The translations under genes were made by a program, and so were the position numbers. DNA of 64,000 bases from Sphagnum magellanicum (Eukaryota; Streptophyta; Sphagnopsida; Sphagnales; Sphagnaceae), in contig CM038923.1 of assembly GCA_021904315.1 (NCBI GenBank), forward strand, positions 6,888,038 through 6,952,037. The letters are read 5' to 3'. Every line of letters starts with the position of its first letter. Positions within the stretch are counted from its first letter, which is position 1. The notes under the pieces were generated by a model. That model did no database searches, was not told the DNA's origin, and saw nothing but the letters and a program-made list of their open reading frames with translations. Positions 24,601 to 37,814 of the stretch are shown here, in pieces.

Positions 24601-27118
24601 ATTGGTGCCTAATTTTACTCATTTTAAAATCACATTCAAATTAGGTGTGAGATAGTGATTCAAGGTCAAATTAGGGACGAAAGACAAGGTGCTTTAAAAG
24701 ATAATTCTATTATAATTTTTTTTATATTAATGCATTTTAGCCAATTGCCTATACAAAAACTTGAACTCCTACTTGTAAGCTTGAAAACATTTCAAACTTT
24801 TTTTTATAATTTTCCCAATATGAAGTTAATAGTTAGGGTTTTGCATAGGAGGTTGCCAAAAGCCCACACATGCCACCATTGCATGGTTCTTTAAATCCAA
24901 ATTGGATATGTTAGATTGTTTCACTTTGGGGTCTAGGGTTTGCCTCTTTGGCCAATCTCCATTGTTGCTTTTATTGGATCCTCAATATCAACTTAGAAGG
25001 AGGTTGCCATTGATTTTGTTGATCTATATGCCCCTTTCACTACCTTTCTTAATGTATTTTGGCAAACCATTGCCATGATGTTTTGCTGCTTGTGTTCATG
25101 ATGTTTGAAAAGGGAGTTACTGTGAATAATGAGCTACAAAAAATGTCATTTTAGATACATTATTTTGGCCTTTTAGGTTCCTTAATTTCTCAAGTTTTAA
25201 ATCCTTGTAAATTGTTGCACAATCAAAATGTGACTAAGTTTTATAATTGAACATTGATTACTATTGAACATTGAAACATTGTGTAACTTACAAATTGCAA
25301 CAACATTCAAGGTTTAATTGTTTTGATACTAGTGGGAGTCCCACCTTTAAATAATCACAACTTGACTTAAGGAATCAAAATAAATTTGTCTTGGAAAAAT
25401 GAAGTTTGATTATGATATTTCAAGTTGAAGTCTTGATCTTAATGTTGATCTAGACCTTGGTACTTACAACATTTCTAGATTAGGGTTTGTTGTATATAAA
25501 ACTTGCAATCCTTTGGATTCTAAAGGCTCATTGAAGATTATTGCTGTGGTTGGAAACACATCTTATAGGATTGTGCAACCAACTTGAATGATGGCATGAA
25601 ACATTTGGCTTTTTAAATTATTGGATAATTTCACATGGTTCATTTTGTTGATCCTTTGATTGGCATTTAACATTTTTTAGTTACTCATGAGGGCTTTAAG
25701 ACAACTGTTTTAGCTATGAAGGCACAATACACAATTACATGTGATTTGTTGGTTATTGAATTGGAGTAAAGGTTTTTAAACCATGAGCTAATGAGTGCTT
25801 TTGGACCATTTACCCATAATATTGGTTATAATTAAATTGTGAATTCACTTTTGTAACTCATTTAAACTTGATCAAATGACATTATTGTACACCAAAGAAG
25901 CTTGGCACATCTAATTCATAGGTTTTTGAACCACTTTTAGGGGATACTTTAGATTTTTACACATCACTTTTCAAGTTGAGCATGAAAACTCAACCTCTTA
26001 AGGCAATGGAAGAGCTTAGAGATGAAAATCCAATCATTAATTGTGTCATCAATTCGTCACAAACAATTTGTTATTCGTTCATCTTCTTGAGTTCATGAAG
26101 CTTGTTCAATTGTCATTGTCCAAGTAATTAATAGTGTTGAAGATGAAAAAACCTTTTCCACATCAACCTTCATGAAGTTCAAGCTTTGAAAATGGTTGGT
26201 AGAGTATCTAAACATTGATATCCACATGTTTACTCAAGATTTTTTTTTTGTTAATGTCACTTTTTAGTTTGCAAATTGCTATTGCATATCGGAATGATAG
26301 TGACAAGGTCAAAATTATACTGAATGCATACTTGTTGAAAGTTGTAGTTACAGTTTGCTTTTTGTTTATTGTAGTTGTTTCTTATGTTTTGACTTGTGCA
26401 AGTTGGTTTATGTGCTTTATAATTTTGTTGTGATGTATTTAGGTTTTTTTGTTGAATTTTAAACATGGTTGGCGATGTTTTTACAAGTGACAACTTTTTC
26501 TCATAGTATTTACTATCACATGTATATCAGGTTTGCATTTTGATATATGTTTTTAGTAACTAGTACTTTATATACTATTTCTACGATACCAACTTATTGG
26601 TTGCTATTGCTACCTTGTGTTCCAATGGGCAAGGTCCTTGTGACTAGGGTTCAAACCCTTTGTGGGGTGGTTAAAATTAATAGTTACATTCAAATTTTTC
26701 CTATTTGCAAATGTTGCATGTTGCCTAATTGCGTAACCAATTTGCATGTTGGAAACGTAAACCTTAAACAAATGTATAAGCTTGGAGCCTACTTTTTTCC
26801 ACTAAAATGTGCACAAATAATAGTCACAAGTCGCCTTTGCCAATTCAAAATTCTTTCGCCAAATTTTTATGTTTTCCATTTCAGCATAACCACATACATC
26901 ACATTGATTTTTTCGGCAAATAACCATTTGGGCTTTGCCTACACACCTACCCTTGGCACTTTATGCTACAAATTAAAAATATAAAAAGAAACCCTGTTAC
27001 TATATCCTAATACAAAAGACATTTGTTACTTGTAGTCTGAATTATCAGCAAGGCAAAAATTTAAAATCCTCTCCCCACCCACGCCCCCAAAGCTCCCATG
27101 AATTCATGCAAAATCAGA
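21700..27118. other. Very AT-rich gene-free region
   Basis: Roughly 5.4 kb with long A/T tracts and frequent stops in all frames. No exon-like composition, RNA gene or intact element is seen. A pol III-like box pair occurs at 26619-26660 (listed separately). Confidence 0.6.
26615..26680 (+). repeat. SINE-like head (pol III A and B box pair)
   Basis: TGTTCCAATGGGCAAGG resembles a tRNA A box, and GGTTCAAACCC, 29 bases further on, matches the B box well. This spacing is seen in plant SINEs. No clear tail or target duplication was found, so it is only a candidate. Confidence 0.35.
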
Positions 27119-27126
27119 GTGTGTAC

Positions 27127-27981
27127 CATTATTGGGTGAATATCCAAAAAATCAGGATATCCACCCTGAATATCTGGTCGAATATCAAAAATAATATCCA
27201 ACGGATATCACTAGGGTGATATTTGGGTCAGTATCCGAGGTGACGGATATCACCCATCGTGATATCCAGCAACTTGCTATTTTAAAACTATGTTGGATAT
27301 CTCATATCAAAGATGTTGATATCCGGCCTGGATATTAGATCTAGGGCTGGATACCAGGGTTAGTTGTTTCTACGTAGGTTAGGTTAGTAATTAAGTTAGG
27401 TTTGTAACACTAGTTTTTTTTTTTTTTTTTTTTTTCATTTTTCTGATGCATTTACGGTGACAAGAATCCATAGACAATTTTAAACTGTTCTGGGGACATA
27501 TTTCCAGAGGTCTCTTTCAAAGTTGTAGTTAGTAGTAATTATTATAATGGCTATACTTTTTTGAAAAATTAATTTATGATTTTTTGGGAAATTTTTTTAG
27601 AAAGAAGAATATTTGTAACAAAATATTCCCTTTAAAAAAAAGGATGTTGCCTTTAGGAGGTTTTTGGGCCCCCCCCAAAAAAAAAAAACTCTTGCAAGGA
27701 TGTTTCCTTTTGGACATTTTTTTGCAACCATAATTGGCAAGCGAATTTTTGAATTTTTAATATTTGGATCTACTGATATCCGACTAATAAATAAATGACG
27801 GATATCCAAGAACACTAATAATATCCAGGTCAGATTAAAAATGCAAAAATCTGACATCTGACAAGGACATCTACATGTTAAAAAATAATAATAAAAATAT
27901 AATATCCGGCAGACAAAAGAGAGGTGGATATCCTTATCCGACGGATATCCCAAGAAGGTGATATCCGCCCAACAAACACTG
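27127..27981. mobile_element. Non-autonomous hAT-like element, 855 bp
   Basis: Left end CATTATTGGGTGAATATCC; right end, on the minus strand, CAGTGTTTGTTGGGCGGATATC. It is flanked by GTGTGTAC (27119-27126) and GTGTGTGG (27982-27989), matching 6 of 8. An 8-bp duplication and CAG(T)G-type ends are hAT hallmarks. Both subterminal zones are packed with GGATATCC/GATATC words, in keeping with clustered transposase-binding repeats. No transposase frame. Internal poly-T at 27414-27435. Confidence 0.65.
27414..27435. repeat. Poly-T run, 22 bases
   Basis: Uninterrupted T run inside the hAT-like element at 27127-27981. Confidence 0.9.
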
Positions 27982-27989
27982 GTGTGTGG

Positions 27990-28435
27990 ACTCACATACA
28001 AAGAAAGATACTCAGGAATTCAATCATATTTGCATGTGCAGCAGAGTCTGGGAACATTTGACCTCCTGAGTCCTCCTCAAGTGATACCAAAGATCTAACT
28101 AGGTTGTTATGTTACCTGTAACTGAATGGGTTGCTAAAATCATGAAGAGATGCTTCATCATGCACTCCAATGGCAGAGAAGAGAGTGGGGGAGGAAGAGA
28201 GACAAAGAGAGAGAGAGAGATAGAGATAGAGAGAGTCAGGCTTTTGCACGTTACTGACTCTACCTCAAACATATAAGTTAACTTAATTTTGTATGGATTC
28301 CAAAAGAAGAAAATTAGGTATCCCTTGTGTGAATTCTTGGGGCTGAAAAGCCTGCTCATCTGAACTGGTTTTGTTAGTAGGTTTTTACAAGTGGAACTGG
28401 CTGGCACACATTTTGAGATGATTCCTCCGTTCTCT

Positions 28436-28471
<36 letters not shown>

Positions 28472-28871
28472 CCCCTCTCCTCCCCCTCTGGGTAGTTTGA
28501 AGAATCAATGTTGTGGATTGAGGATTTTGGGATTGCCAGTTAGAAAGCTTGTGGGGAAGGAGGAGAATCAACCCCATTTGGGGGACTTGGGAGTAGGGAA
28601 ATAAAACCCCCCTTTTACTACTACTATTCACAAAATCTCATGAAGTATACATATGAAGCCCCAGGCTCTACTTAATGGAAGCCCTACCTTACCATTGCAC
28701 CATCCATTGCTAACCTTTTATGACTTGGTTGTGGATGAACTGTAACCAAGTTACCCAGGTTTCATCTATCCTTGTAAACTCTCATCTACTTTCCTCCTTG
28801 TGCTGCTGCCTAGGTAAAGTATCTCTCTTGGGTTGTTATTAGAAGCATTACTAGAAGAAGTAGGAACAGAT
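27990..28871. other. Intergenic DNA with a long C run
   Basis: Contains a GAGA/GATAGA-rich patch at about 28195-28235 and the C homopolymer at 28437-28469. No gene recognised. Confidence 0.5.
28437..28469. repeat. Poly-C run, 33 bases
   Basis: Uninterrupted C homopolymer. Such lengths are rare and prone to sequencing error, so the exact length is doubtful. Confidence 0.9.
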
Positions 28872-29810
28872 CGGTGTTGGCTGGTTCTTGGTTTTTACAA
28901 GGATTTTTGGGTCCAGGTCTAGAGTTTTTTTATAAAATTGGAAGATCTTTCGGTTTTGAGTTTAGGAAAAAATATTCTCACATAAATGGACCCCGAGCTA
29001 GCCAAGAACCTTTGATTTGAATTTGCCAAAACAAATTAGAGTGGTTCCGATTCTGGTTTCATTTTCACACATAAATGGAACCCTGAATCTAGTTTTGATC
29101 TTGATTCTTCAAGCAATAAATTTTGGGTTTGAAAACCAAACCCAGTTCCAGTCCAATTTGGGGTAAACTTGGACCAGAACTGGTGGTGAACTCTTGTTAG
29201 TCCCTAATTCCAGTTTTTTAATTTTTAACTTTTAAATTTGTTTCCATCAAAAATATCAGGTTGAGTTCCACAAATAAATGGGAACTGGGAACCCAATTTT
29301 GGTTCTGATTCTTAAAAGGTTCTGGTTCTAGAGCCAGTTCCAAAAATCAAACCTAATTCTGGTTTGTTTTTTAATAACTGAAATCGGAATTGGAACCAGA
29401 GCTGGTGGTTTCTAACCCACCAAATCAGGTACCCGCCACCATTGGAATAAACCCTGACAGTTATCAGGGAGGATTCATAACCATGGGTCTCAAAAATCAA
29501 GGAACCAGTTCTGCCATATATATATATATATAACCATGATTCTCAACTTTTTTGAAAAAAATCAAATAACCACCCATATTAAAATTGTTTATTTTTTATT
29601 TGTTTCATAAAAACCACCAGTTCTTTGAGGGCTCTGAAAGAACCACAACCAATGGTTCTTCAATTCAACCAGATCTTTGAGGATTTTGAAATAACCAGCA
29701 CCAAACGGTTCTTGGATTCAATCAGAATCGACGGTTCTCTAATTCAAAAATGTTTTAAAAACTGGAACAAGCACTTCTTTAAAACTTCAAATAACTGAAC
29801 AACAATACTG
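28872..29810. mobile_element. Non-autonomous hAT-like element, about 939 bp
   Basis: Left end CGGTGTTGGCTGGTTCTTGG; right end on the minus strand CAGTATTGTTGTTCAG. The flanking octamers GAACAGAT and GTAATGAT agree at 5 of 8. The inside is crowded with GGTTCTGG/CCAGAACC words in both orientations and shares ATAAATGGRACCC and TCTAACCCACCA-type blocks with the 932-bp element at 59171-60102. The two are evidently one family of nearly equal length. No coding capacity. Confidence 0.6.
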
Positions 29811-30929
29811 GTAATGATCTATCTAGGTGGTGGGTAAGTATTGTAAGTACGTGGGTATGAGGGGATATAACATGATACATTTTACATAGTGAGTTTCACA
29901 ACATGGACAAACTTGAACATCAAGTTCATGTCCTTATTTTCAGTTGGAACAATGTTACAACAATAAATTGTTCCTTGGACCACACCATTTGCCTCTTAAG
30001 ACATTAGACTACTTTGGCTATCAATTAAATTCAAAAATCATTTATATATTTTATTCACAAGATGACCTTTCATTTTGTGACACAATATAAAATTCCTAAA
30101 TTTCACGAGAGTGTGAAATTTTGCACCAAAAGAAAAAGGCTGTTGAGGGTAAGTTAGTATACACACAAGACTATAAAACTAGTGAATTATTTTTTGATAC
30201 CCTTGTGTGATGTAATCTGAAAAATAATGCACTCACATTGGAATTCATCCAAAAACAGGCTCTGCCCCAGGATGGATTCCGATTCCTAGCACACCTGAAC
30301 AGGCTGATCCATTGACTTACTAGGAATTGGAATCTGCCCCGGGCGACCGTGGGCTGCCCATTATCTAGTACAAAAAACCATTTGAAACTATAGAGTGCAT
30401 ACATACACACAAGGTATGGTATCATACAAGGTTTGGTTGTTCATGAGTATTGATTGTATGTTTGGAATGATAAACCTACAAAAGCAAGTAAGTAGCTTAT
30501 TTTGTTGCAAATCATAACCAGATACTTACATTCCAATAGACCTTTCTTTTTGAAAAAACAAAAAGGAGTTTTGTCCTTTCCAACAAGCACCAGGCACCAA
30601 AATATCATTTCACCCATTCTTTTCTGATAACTATGATATCAAATTCCTCTGTCAGCTCTTTCACTTTTGGGGTCAACCTGATAAAAAACATTGGGGTCAG
30701 GCTGATCATTGCACCGCCCAACAATGGGGTTTTTTTTTTTTAAAAAAAAAAAAAAATTAAAAAAAGAAAAAATATTTATTTATTCATTATTGGAGCTTGT
30801 TTATTTGGCTTCTAATCAGTTTTTTTCTTTTTTTTTGGCGATAATCCTAGTGAAAAAAGAAAGAAAGGATTTTTTGGGGAAAAAACTAGCCCAAAGTAGG
30901 CAGTTTTTTTTTTTTTTTTTTTTTCTGAC
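29811..30929. other. AT-rich intergenic DNA
   Basis: Poly-T/poly-A mirror tracts at about 30729-30772 and a T run at 30904-30924. No gene recognised. Confidence 0.5.
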
Positions 30930-31060
30930 AATTTCCATATTTTGGCAATAGGTTTCAGCAGGTAGCCAAATATATAAGTTAGAGAATTTGTAAATTTTGG
31001 TACTTTTTGTCTCTGACCTGTCGCCAAATTTGGATGATTGCCAGACCACCTGCCTCACAA
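30930..31060 (-). repeat. GCCAAATTTGGC-family end
   Basis: Reads CCATATTTTGGCAATAGG, TTTCAGCAGGTAGCCAAA, then GCCAAATTTGGATGATTGCC. This is the right-end orientation of the family defined at 20957-21690. Its partner end is not obvious to the left. Confidence 0.55.
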
Positions 31061-31519
31061 AATTAGGGGGAAAAAAAACCCTGGCTACTGATTGACACAA
31101 ATATTGTACTGCAGAAGTGCCCTGTAGGGGTCGGTTCTGGCAAGGCAAGCCCCTTTTCAGGGGCCCCTTCCAGAGGGGATGTTCACTGGTTTTTAAAGTA
31201 GGTACATCTCCATAAATGAAGGTAGGTGACAAAATAGTGCCAATTTTCTGCCAGTGATTTTTGTTGTTTTTTTGTTTGTGGCAAATTTTCTCTATTTTGT
31301 CAAATCTGTTTTTGATGAAAAAATTGGGAAAAAATTGTGATTTTCCAGCAAAAATTCCCTACTTTTCAGAAATTTAAAAAATGGGGAAAATTAAAACACT
31401 GAAGAGAAGTAGTAAGTGGCTAAATTCTCCATGGATGCGTTGTATCATAAAAATTGATTGCCTCATTTTTGTCTCTAATTTTGCATGGCAATTAAATTTC
31501 ATTTGTGACGGGTGGCAAT

Positions 31520-31680
31520 TTTGGCAAATGTGTTGTATTTCTTTTTTACGAGTTTGGGAAACAAGGTCCATTTAAGTGGTTGTTTTTTGGCAAATGGCAT
31601 TGTCTTTCTTTCTTACAAGATTTAGCAAACAAGGTGAATTTAAGTGGTTATTTATGGCAAATGCACTAATGTAGCAAATA
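31520..31680. repeat. Short tandem duplication, unit about 65 bp
   Basis: TTTTGGCAAATG, TGTATTTCTTTTTTACGAG, AAACAAGGT and TTTAAGTGGTT recur in the same order starting near 31520 and 31583, and a third partial unit starts near 31652. Confidence 0.7.
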
Positions 31681-33870
31681 GGAAACTCAAAGTGACCAAG
31701 ACAAACAAAGCTATCAATTCAAGCCCAAAAGCAAGGTGTCATTTTCAAGGAGAGCAATGGAGCAAAAATGTCAAACATGCCATTTCATCGTGACTTACAT
31801 GGGAAACACTTGATGCACTTACATGAGTACCTAACTATATGCAAGATTGATCTCCATGTCAACAACATGGATTACCAAAGGATTCCCTATTAGTGGAACA
31901 AAACACAAAACAAAACGATTTTAGCACACTCAATGAAGGATTTCAATCTCTTGTATTGGTGAATCTTCAATAGCTATTCATTTCTTTCAATTAAAGTTGT
32001 ATTAATTGATTATTGGTATTTCACAAGTAGTTTGGATTTTCAACATCCAATATGCAAAGCATGCACATCATATGAATATATGTGGAATGCACCTTACCCT
32101 TAGCTAAAAATTTACCTCAACAAACGATGGCAACTTAGGCATACTTATTATGTGTATGGTGCCTCCTCTCCTCTCCTCTCAAATGAATGACAACTGTCCA
32201 TTTATGAAAGCAAAGTTCTACTGGTTGTTTATGTTGGGCAAGGACCTTGAACATGGTTGTTCCAGGAATCTAGGTCCAATGCTCTTTACTCCTGCCTTGC
32301 AGAGGGCTCTCATTCTCAAAACAGCCCCATTTAAGGTCCTTACCCTACACACAATTTTGAACCCATGCACATCAAAACACATATAACCCAACATTTTTTT
32401 TAATTGGAAAAACTTTGCCAAAAAAACTAAATTAAACTTTAAAACTCAGAAAAAAGTAATTTTGGAGGTTTGTATTCACCAAAAGTGAGAGAATATAGAG
32501 GAAAAATTGCTAAATTCGTATATTTGGGTTTCTCATTGTATAGCCAAAAAAAAAACAACAACTATTGCATGCAACAATACTTCTTGAGACCTACAGAGCA
32601 AACCTCCATCAACATATACAGCAGCCAGCACATGACAAAACAGGTCGAGGTACTTTACACACACACATATATACTCAAACTTTACAAATTTGTTACAGCG
32701 CAAACTTGACTTGACTTACAACCTGCAGTGCAAGGATCCCATGTTGCAGCAGCAACAGTCACACATATGATTAGCACTTTTACTTAATCAAGCAGGGGTA
32801 TTGTTTGTTAGTGCATAAATGAGTACATGAACGACCAGAAGGACGTTCTGTTTGCAAGAAAGCCATGGCCAACGAATTGGGTCTTTGTTAAATACGTATC
32901 ATAACTCCATACACCCTGCCATGCATCCAGGTTTAATGTCTTCCCCCCACCCCCACACACAAACTCCCCCACTCGTGAGTTATAATTGTATATGCTGAAT
33001 TGCAGAAAACCCATTATCATCAAACACACAGTGCATTAAACTAGGCAGCCAATTCTAAAATTCAAACTCCACTGTTCCTGTTCTTAAGTTTTTAAGCTTA
33101 AGTACTAAGTACCAGGCACACCTTCCCCCCCTCTCTTCTACAACTACTGTTGTGAATTGTGATGAGTAATGACAGGAAGACAGGCAGCCAAAATCCAAGC
33201 TTAATATTATGCAGTAATTCGCAGCAACATTCAATTTGTGGGGGTGTGCATGTTTTTAGGGGATCCTTTTTTTCCGCTGCTTCTTTGTCTGTAACATCAT
33301 TCATTCATTGATTCATACCGTGAATGTGTGTGTCTGGGTTCAGTATTGGGAAGGCAGATGTAAGGAGATTTGAACACAGCTGGTAGATGGACTATACTTC
33401 CTTCCTTCCTTGCTTGAGAGTCTCAGTGTTTGAGCAGGTGTTGCAGGACGGATTTGGGATTTGGTATTCATTGGGTCGGATTGATGTTTGTCAATTGCTA
33501 ATGTTGATCAATATGACTGTCAAATCTAGGGGTATCTGTAATTTGCTGACCCTGAACCGATGATCTTCATCATCATCTATGATCATAAATTGAACCCAAA
33601 ACCCTGGCATATGTCACTCATACATGATTAATCAGAGTATTCAAATCTCAACTCATTTTGAATGTCGTTCATACATTTTGTGGAACTAATACAGCCCCAG
33701 TGAATCAGTATCAGCGGCAGGAGGCATGAGCTCACCGTCAGGGATGGTTAGTTGGGGGAACAGCTAGGAAACACTTCCATTTCCTTTGTGTTTTTTAGTT
33801 CCTTAGCTAACCATGGTGGTTCAGCTCAGCATCTGTTTTCACTACTTACTAACAAGCCATTAGCCCTTAC
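31681..33870. other. Intergenic DNA without recognisable gene
   Basis: A few short open frames, CA and CT microsatellite stubs and C-rich tracts near 32940. No domain or RNA gene recognised. Confidence 0.5.
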
Positions 33871-34194
33871 CCTTTTGTTGGCCTTCCCTACCAAGGCAAG
33901 GATATTGTGTTTATATTCATTATAGAGTGTAGGAGCTTAATGGATTTTGGCCCCTAGGTAGTAAGTAGGTCAACCTTTACATGAGGATTAAAGATGATAT
34001 TTTGGCTTGTGTTGAAACTTGAGATTAGTTATAGAGGTATGATATCTTGAAGGATTTTGTTTTCTTTTAGAGGATTTTTTTTGAAGATTCTATTTTTGCA
34101 TGGTGAAATATTTGAATTTCAATAATTCTTCTTTTGCCTTAAGATGCCTTTTTAATGTAAATGGCAAGGCCATAGTGTGACACACCCCTTGTTT
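33871..34194 (+). repeat. Dispersed repeat, copy 1 (inverted copy at 61221-61540)
   Basis: On comparing the plus strand here with the minus strand of the second copy, nearly the whole 320 bases align. Shared blocks include AGGCAAGGATA, ATTCATTATAGAGT, TTTTGGCTTGTGTTGAAACT, TTCTTCTTTTGCCTTAAGAT and GTGACACACCCCTTGT. The similarity is high (I estimate above 80 percent by eye), so this is the youngest repeat pair in the window. It may be part of an LTR; no coding frame. Confidence 0.8.
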
Positions 34195-34199
34195 CATAA

Positions 34200-35555
34200 G
34201 GTTGCCATCTAAACTAGTCATTATGTATTTCACACTATACATTGAAAATTCTAATAGGTACACATTACTGATGCCAAAAGTGCAAAAACAACATTGGTGC
34301 ATCAAAACAGGAAGGGAGCTCTTTAAATCTTATGTGATTTCAAGAAGATACGTACTTGCCCATAGGGAAAGACAGGCTCATTTGTGATTTCACTTTCCAG
34401 AATAAGGACACTAAGACTTTTTTTCTATTATTCAAAAAAAGACTAGAATCCAAACAAGACAAATTGAGACTTTAAGAAAAAATTAATATAATGGTGTTGG
34501 TGATTTTTCACATGTGTACATTGTTTTGCATGAATATTTTTTATAAAAAAAAGGCTTAAGTAAGTTTCCATGGACAATTTGATATGTTTTTTTGGATGAT
34601 TAGTTTTTGCACATTTGACTAGCACTTGAACCTACAAATTCTAAGCCCGATGAATACAAACAAACAACTAAATGATTCAGATTTTTATTTTTTTCTCCTA
34701 AACACTAAATTTTGTAACCTTCAAAATCCTCACATGTTTTATAATGTAATTAAAAGTAGCTATTGAGCATTGCTAAATGTAGATGGAAAGATTTGTTTAC
34801 TTATAAGAGAATTTGAAATCAAAACATTTATACGAAAGTGTCTTCATTGTAATTCAGTTTTAAGAGAATAAAAAAGAATGCATTAAGTAATTTTGGGAAA
34901 AGAAAAAAAAACACTTGTGTTAAGTAGGGTTTTGTTGATTCAATTTTGTTGTATAAAAAATTGACGAAATGTTCCAAAAACATTAGTAAAATTAGTCAAT
35001 TTTACACTAGAAATGATTTTTTTTGCAAATTTTCCCAAACTCTCAGCTAGAAAAGTGACCAAATCTGACAGACAAAAAATCACTAGTGTATAGGGGGTAT
35101 TGGCAAACAAGAGAATCATGGTGATGAAAAAAAAAAAAAATCCAATTTGCTAAATAAATAGCAACTAAATAAGCAAACATTGGAGGGGGAAGGTGAAGGG
35201 GAAGGAAAATGAGCCTATATTTTCAGTGTTGAATATCACCAACTGCCCAGCTTAGTAGAGGAAAGACCTCATATCTAATGGTGAAAAAGCTTTTCATGAA
35301 GAGAATTAAACAAAGGGTGAAGTGGGTTTCAAAAAGTTTGAATTTTTTTTAAAAGAGTAAAATTGAAAAAAAAAAAAAAAATCTTAAAATTTGAAAAATT
35401 TCACCAAGCTTTTGCAACCACAGAATTGAAAGAAAAACCCAACCCCTGGTGATGAGAGGCTGCCAAACTTAATTGCATTTTTTAGGGCCTAAATTTAGCC
35501 AAATTTCCACTTGTGGAGGTGGCTGTGTACAGATACACTGTGAAAGTAATGGCCC
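34200..35555. other. AT-rich intergenic DNA
   Basis: A-rich tracts near 35128 and 35365. The block near 34960-35060 (TTTACACTAGAAA, AATTTTCCCAAA) resembles a block near 10190-10260. No gene recognised. Confidence 0.5.
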
Positions 35556-35706
35556 CTAATTCGCCAGATTTCAACAACAGGTTCCAGTAGGTAGCCAAAA
35601 TATTTTTAAAATTCTTCAAAATTTTACTTTTGTATCTGGTCTATAAACAAATTTGGCTAAATCTTTTGGTGGATGATCACTGGTTTGGGCTACATCATAG
35701 GATTGA
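35556..35706 (-). repeat. GCCAAATTTGGC-family end
   Basis: CCAGATTTCAACAACAGGTT, CCAGTAGGTAGCCAAAA, TACTTTTGTATCTGGTCTATA, AACAAATTTGGCTAAATCTT, GGTGGATGATCAC and GGGCTACATCATAGG in order. This is one of the best-preserved ends, in right-end orientation. Confidence 0.75.
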
Positions 35707-36604
35707 AAAACAAAAACCATCAGAGAACACAACAGAACTGAAGAAAATGAACTAAAAAACCAAAAATAAAAAGACCTAAAAAATCTTAACTGAGGTTTAC
35801 CAACAAAATCCCAGCCCTAAAACTTGACTACTTCTCCCTCAGTGGTTTTTATTTCTCCAATTTCCTAATTTTTCCACCAAGAAATTGGGAAATTTTTGGA
35901 ATTTCCTTTTCAGTGTACATTCTTCTAATTTTGCTAATTTTTTTGGTAAAATTTCGCCAAGATTCAGAATCCAAAAAAATGAAAAAGAAAATAATAAAAA
36001 TAAATAAATAAAAAATATATATATATAAGAAAACACTACCCTCCCTGTCACAAAACCATGGTCAGATTCTGAGACTGGAAGGGGCCCACTTCCCCACACG
36101 ACGCGTGCACTTGACAAAACCTAGATACTTGCTCTGAACTAGGGGAGCTACTCTAGTCAGATCCCAAGCCTTGTTAGTTTACCATCTTCTATTTCATTAG
36201 TGTATTAGTGGTGTCCTCATTGTTTTGTTCTTTCATGTCATGTGTTCTTGTGCTTTTATTTGCCTTGTACTTCTTGTGGATGGGTCGTCATCCCAGCCTT
36301 TTTTTTTAGGGTTCATGCATGGTTTTTCTCCTCCTTTCCATAGGCCGGACAAGATTATCTACAAGGTGATAAGGTACCTACCTACGGGTACCGAAGCTTT
36401 GGAACTATATCTGGGTTACCCATGCATTTTAAAAATTCATATAAATAAAATGAATAGTTGTAGAGTAAGTGTGGTAATCACGGGCTATCTATGATTTATT
36501 AAAAAAAAAAAAAAAAACACCCCACATGTAAGGCTTCACTTTCACTTCGGTCTGGAGTTTTTGATGTGGTGCTGTTTTCGGGCAGGCTGAGACTTGAGAC
36601 CCAA

Positions 36605-36865
36605 AGTGGCAATCATTTGGAATAAAGTTTAGTCAAATTTGGCTATAAACTAAAACCTTCGGCTGTAAATCCTTACGCTACACTGGTTTTTATAGCCAAA
36701 TTTGAGTAACTTTTATGAGGATTGATCTATATTCTTGGCTACCTACTAGAGCCTTCATATTAAATCCTGGGAATTTGGAATGTAGGTTTTCCTCCAAAAA
36801 AAATTCGCCCATTTCCCAAGAAAAGTCCTTTGTGCAAATCACAAATTTCAGGTCAAAATTTGGTG
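36605..36865 (+). repeat. GCCAAATTTGGC-family end with subterminal region
   Basis: AATAAAGTTTAGTCAAATTTG, GGCTATAAAC, then a second AGCCAAATTTGA, TTCTTGGCTACCTACTAGAG and TTTCAGGTCAAAATTTGG. Left-end orientation; the outermost GATGTAGCC block is not preserved. Confidence 0.65.
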
Positions 36866-37767
36866 AAGTTCACCCAAAAAATATCACTGGCGATGGGGTT
36901 AGGAGAGTCAGGAAACGCTGCCCAAAAGGTAAAGTTTGGGGGTCATCTTTCCAGTCCTTAGTAGGGACAATATATAGGCACCGAGTGACTTTTGGGCTCT
37001 CTTTTTTCACCCCTGCCCGGTCCAACCATTGTAGGAGCAAGCCATAGAGTGGATACCAAGATTTTAATTTTTAAATGTTTTTTTGAAACGCAGAAGAAGA
37101 CAAGCTTCAATACCAAAAGAGAAGAGGATTGGGTACCAAGATTTTATGGCAACAGAATTATAAACCCTCTGGAGAGCTGTGGCCCCAAAGTTTTCCTCTT
37201 TTCTGGAAGTGCAATTTGACCCTTGAATTCCTCCCACCTTCCTTCCTTCCTTCCACTCATATTTTTTAAATGGAAAAGTGATGTCATGGTGTTTTCTTGA
37301 CAAGCTCCTCCTTAAATCCAAAGGGATGTGCTCGGGCAGCCAACAATTGCAAATACATTAGATGTCTCCACCCAACCAAAATTTTCAAAAATAAAAATAA
37401 AGTCTGATATCTAGATTTTTTTTTTAAAAAAAATTTAAACTCCATTTTTGGCTTATCGGCGGCCACTTAGGGGTTAATACGCAGCACGCGATGCTATACC
37501 TGTAGTAGAGTGGTGGCTTCAGCACATTTCTGTCAAATAAATAAATAAATAAATATGAAGATTCCAATTGGAAAATAGAATATTCCAAAAAATTCCTCAT
37601 TTTCGTTCTCAAAAATATTATTTTCCATCGAGGGCAAATAATTTTTGAAATTGTTATAATTTCTAAATAAAAATAAAAATTTGAGCTGGTGCCACCAAAG
37701 TACATACTAGGGTATTATTACATTCACAATCCACTACTAGTAACTCTCTGTGCCAAGAAAGTGGATG

Positions 37768-37814
37768 CCCCCACCTCACCCCACCCCACCCCACCACACC
37801 ACACCACACCACAC
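37768..37814. repeat. CCCCA/CCACA minisatellite tract
   Basis: CCCCACC units pass into ACCACACC units. The minus strand carries several GGGG runs and could fold as a G-quadruplex. Confidence 0.85.

Noticed and set aside
24840..25640. Possible gypsy-type polyprotein remnants (an IDFVDL-like and a GNTSYRIV-like patch)
   Set aside because: Patches are short, full of stops and lack the flanking integrase or polymerase motifs; chance cannot be excluded.
28434..28631. Gly-rich minus-strand frame
   Set aside because: It is produced by the C homopolymer and has no other coding sign.
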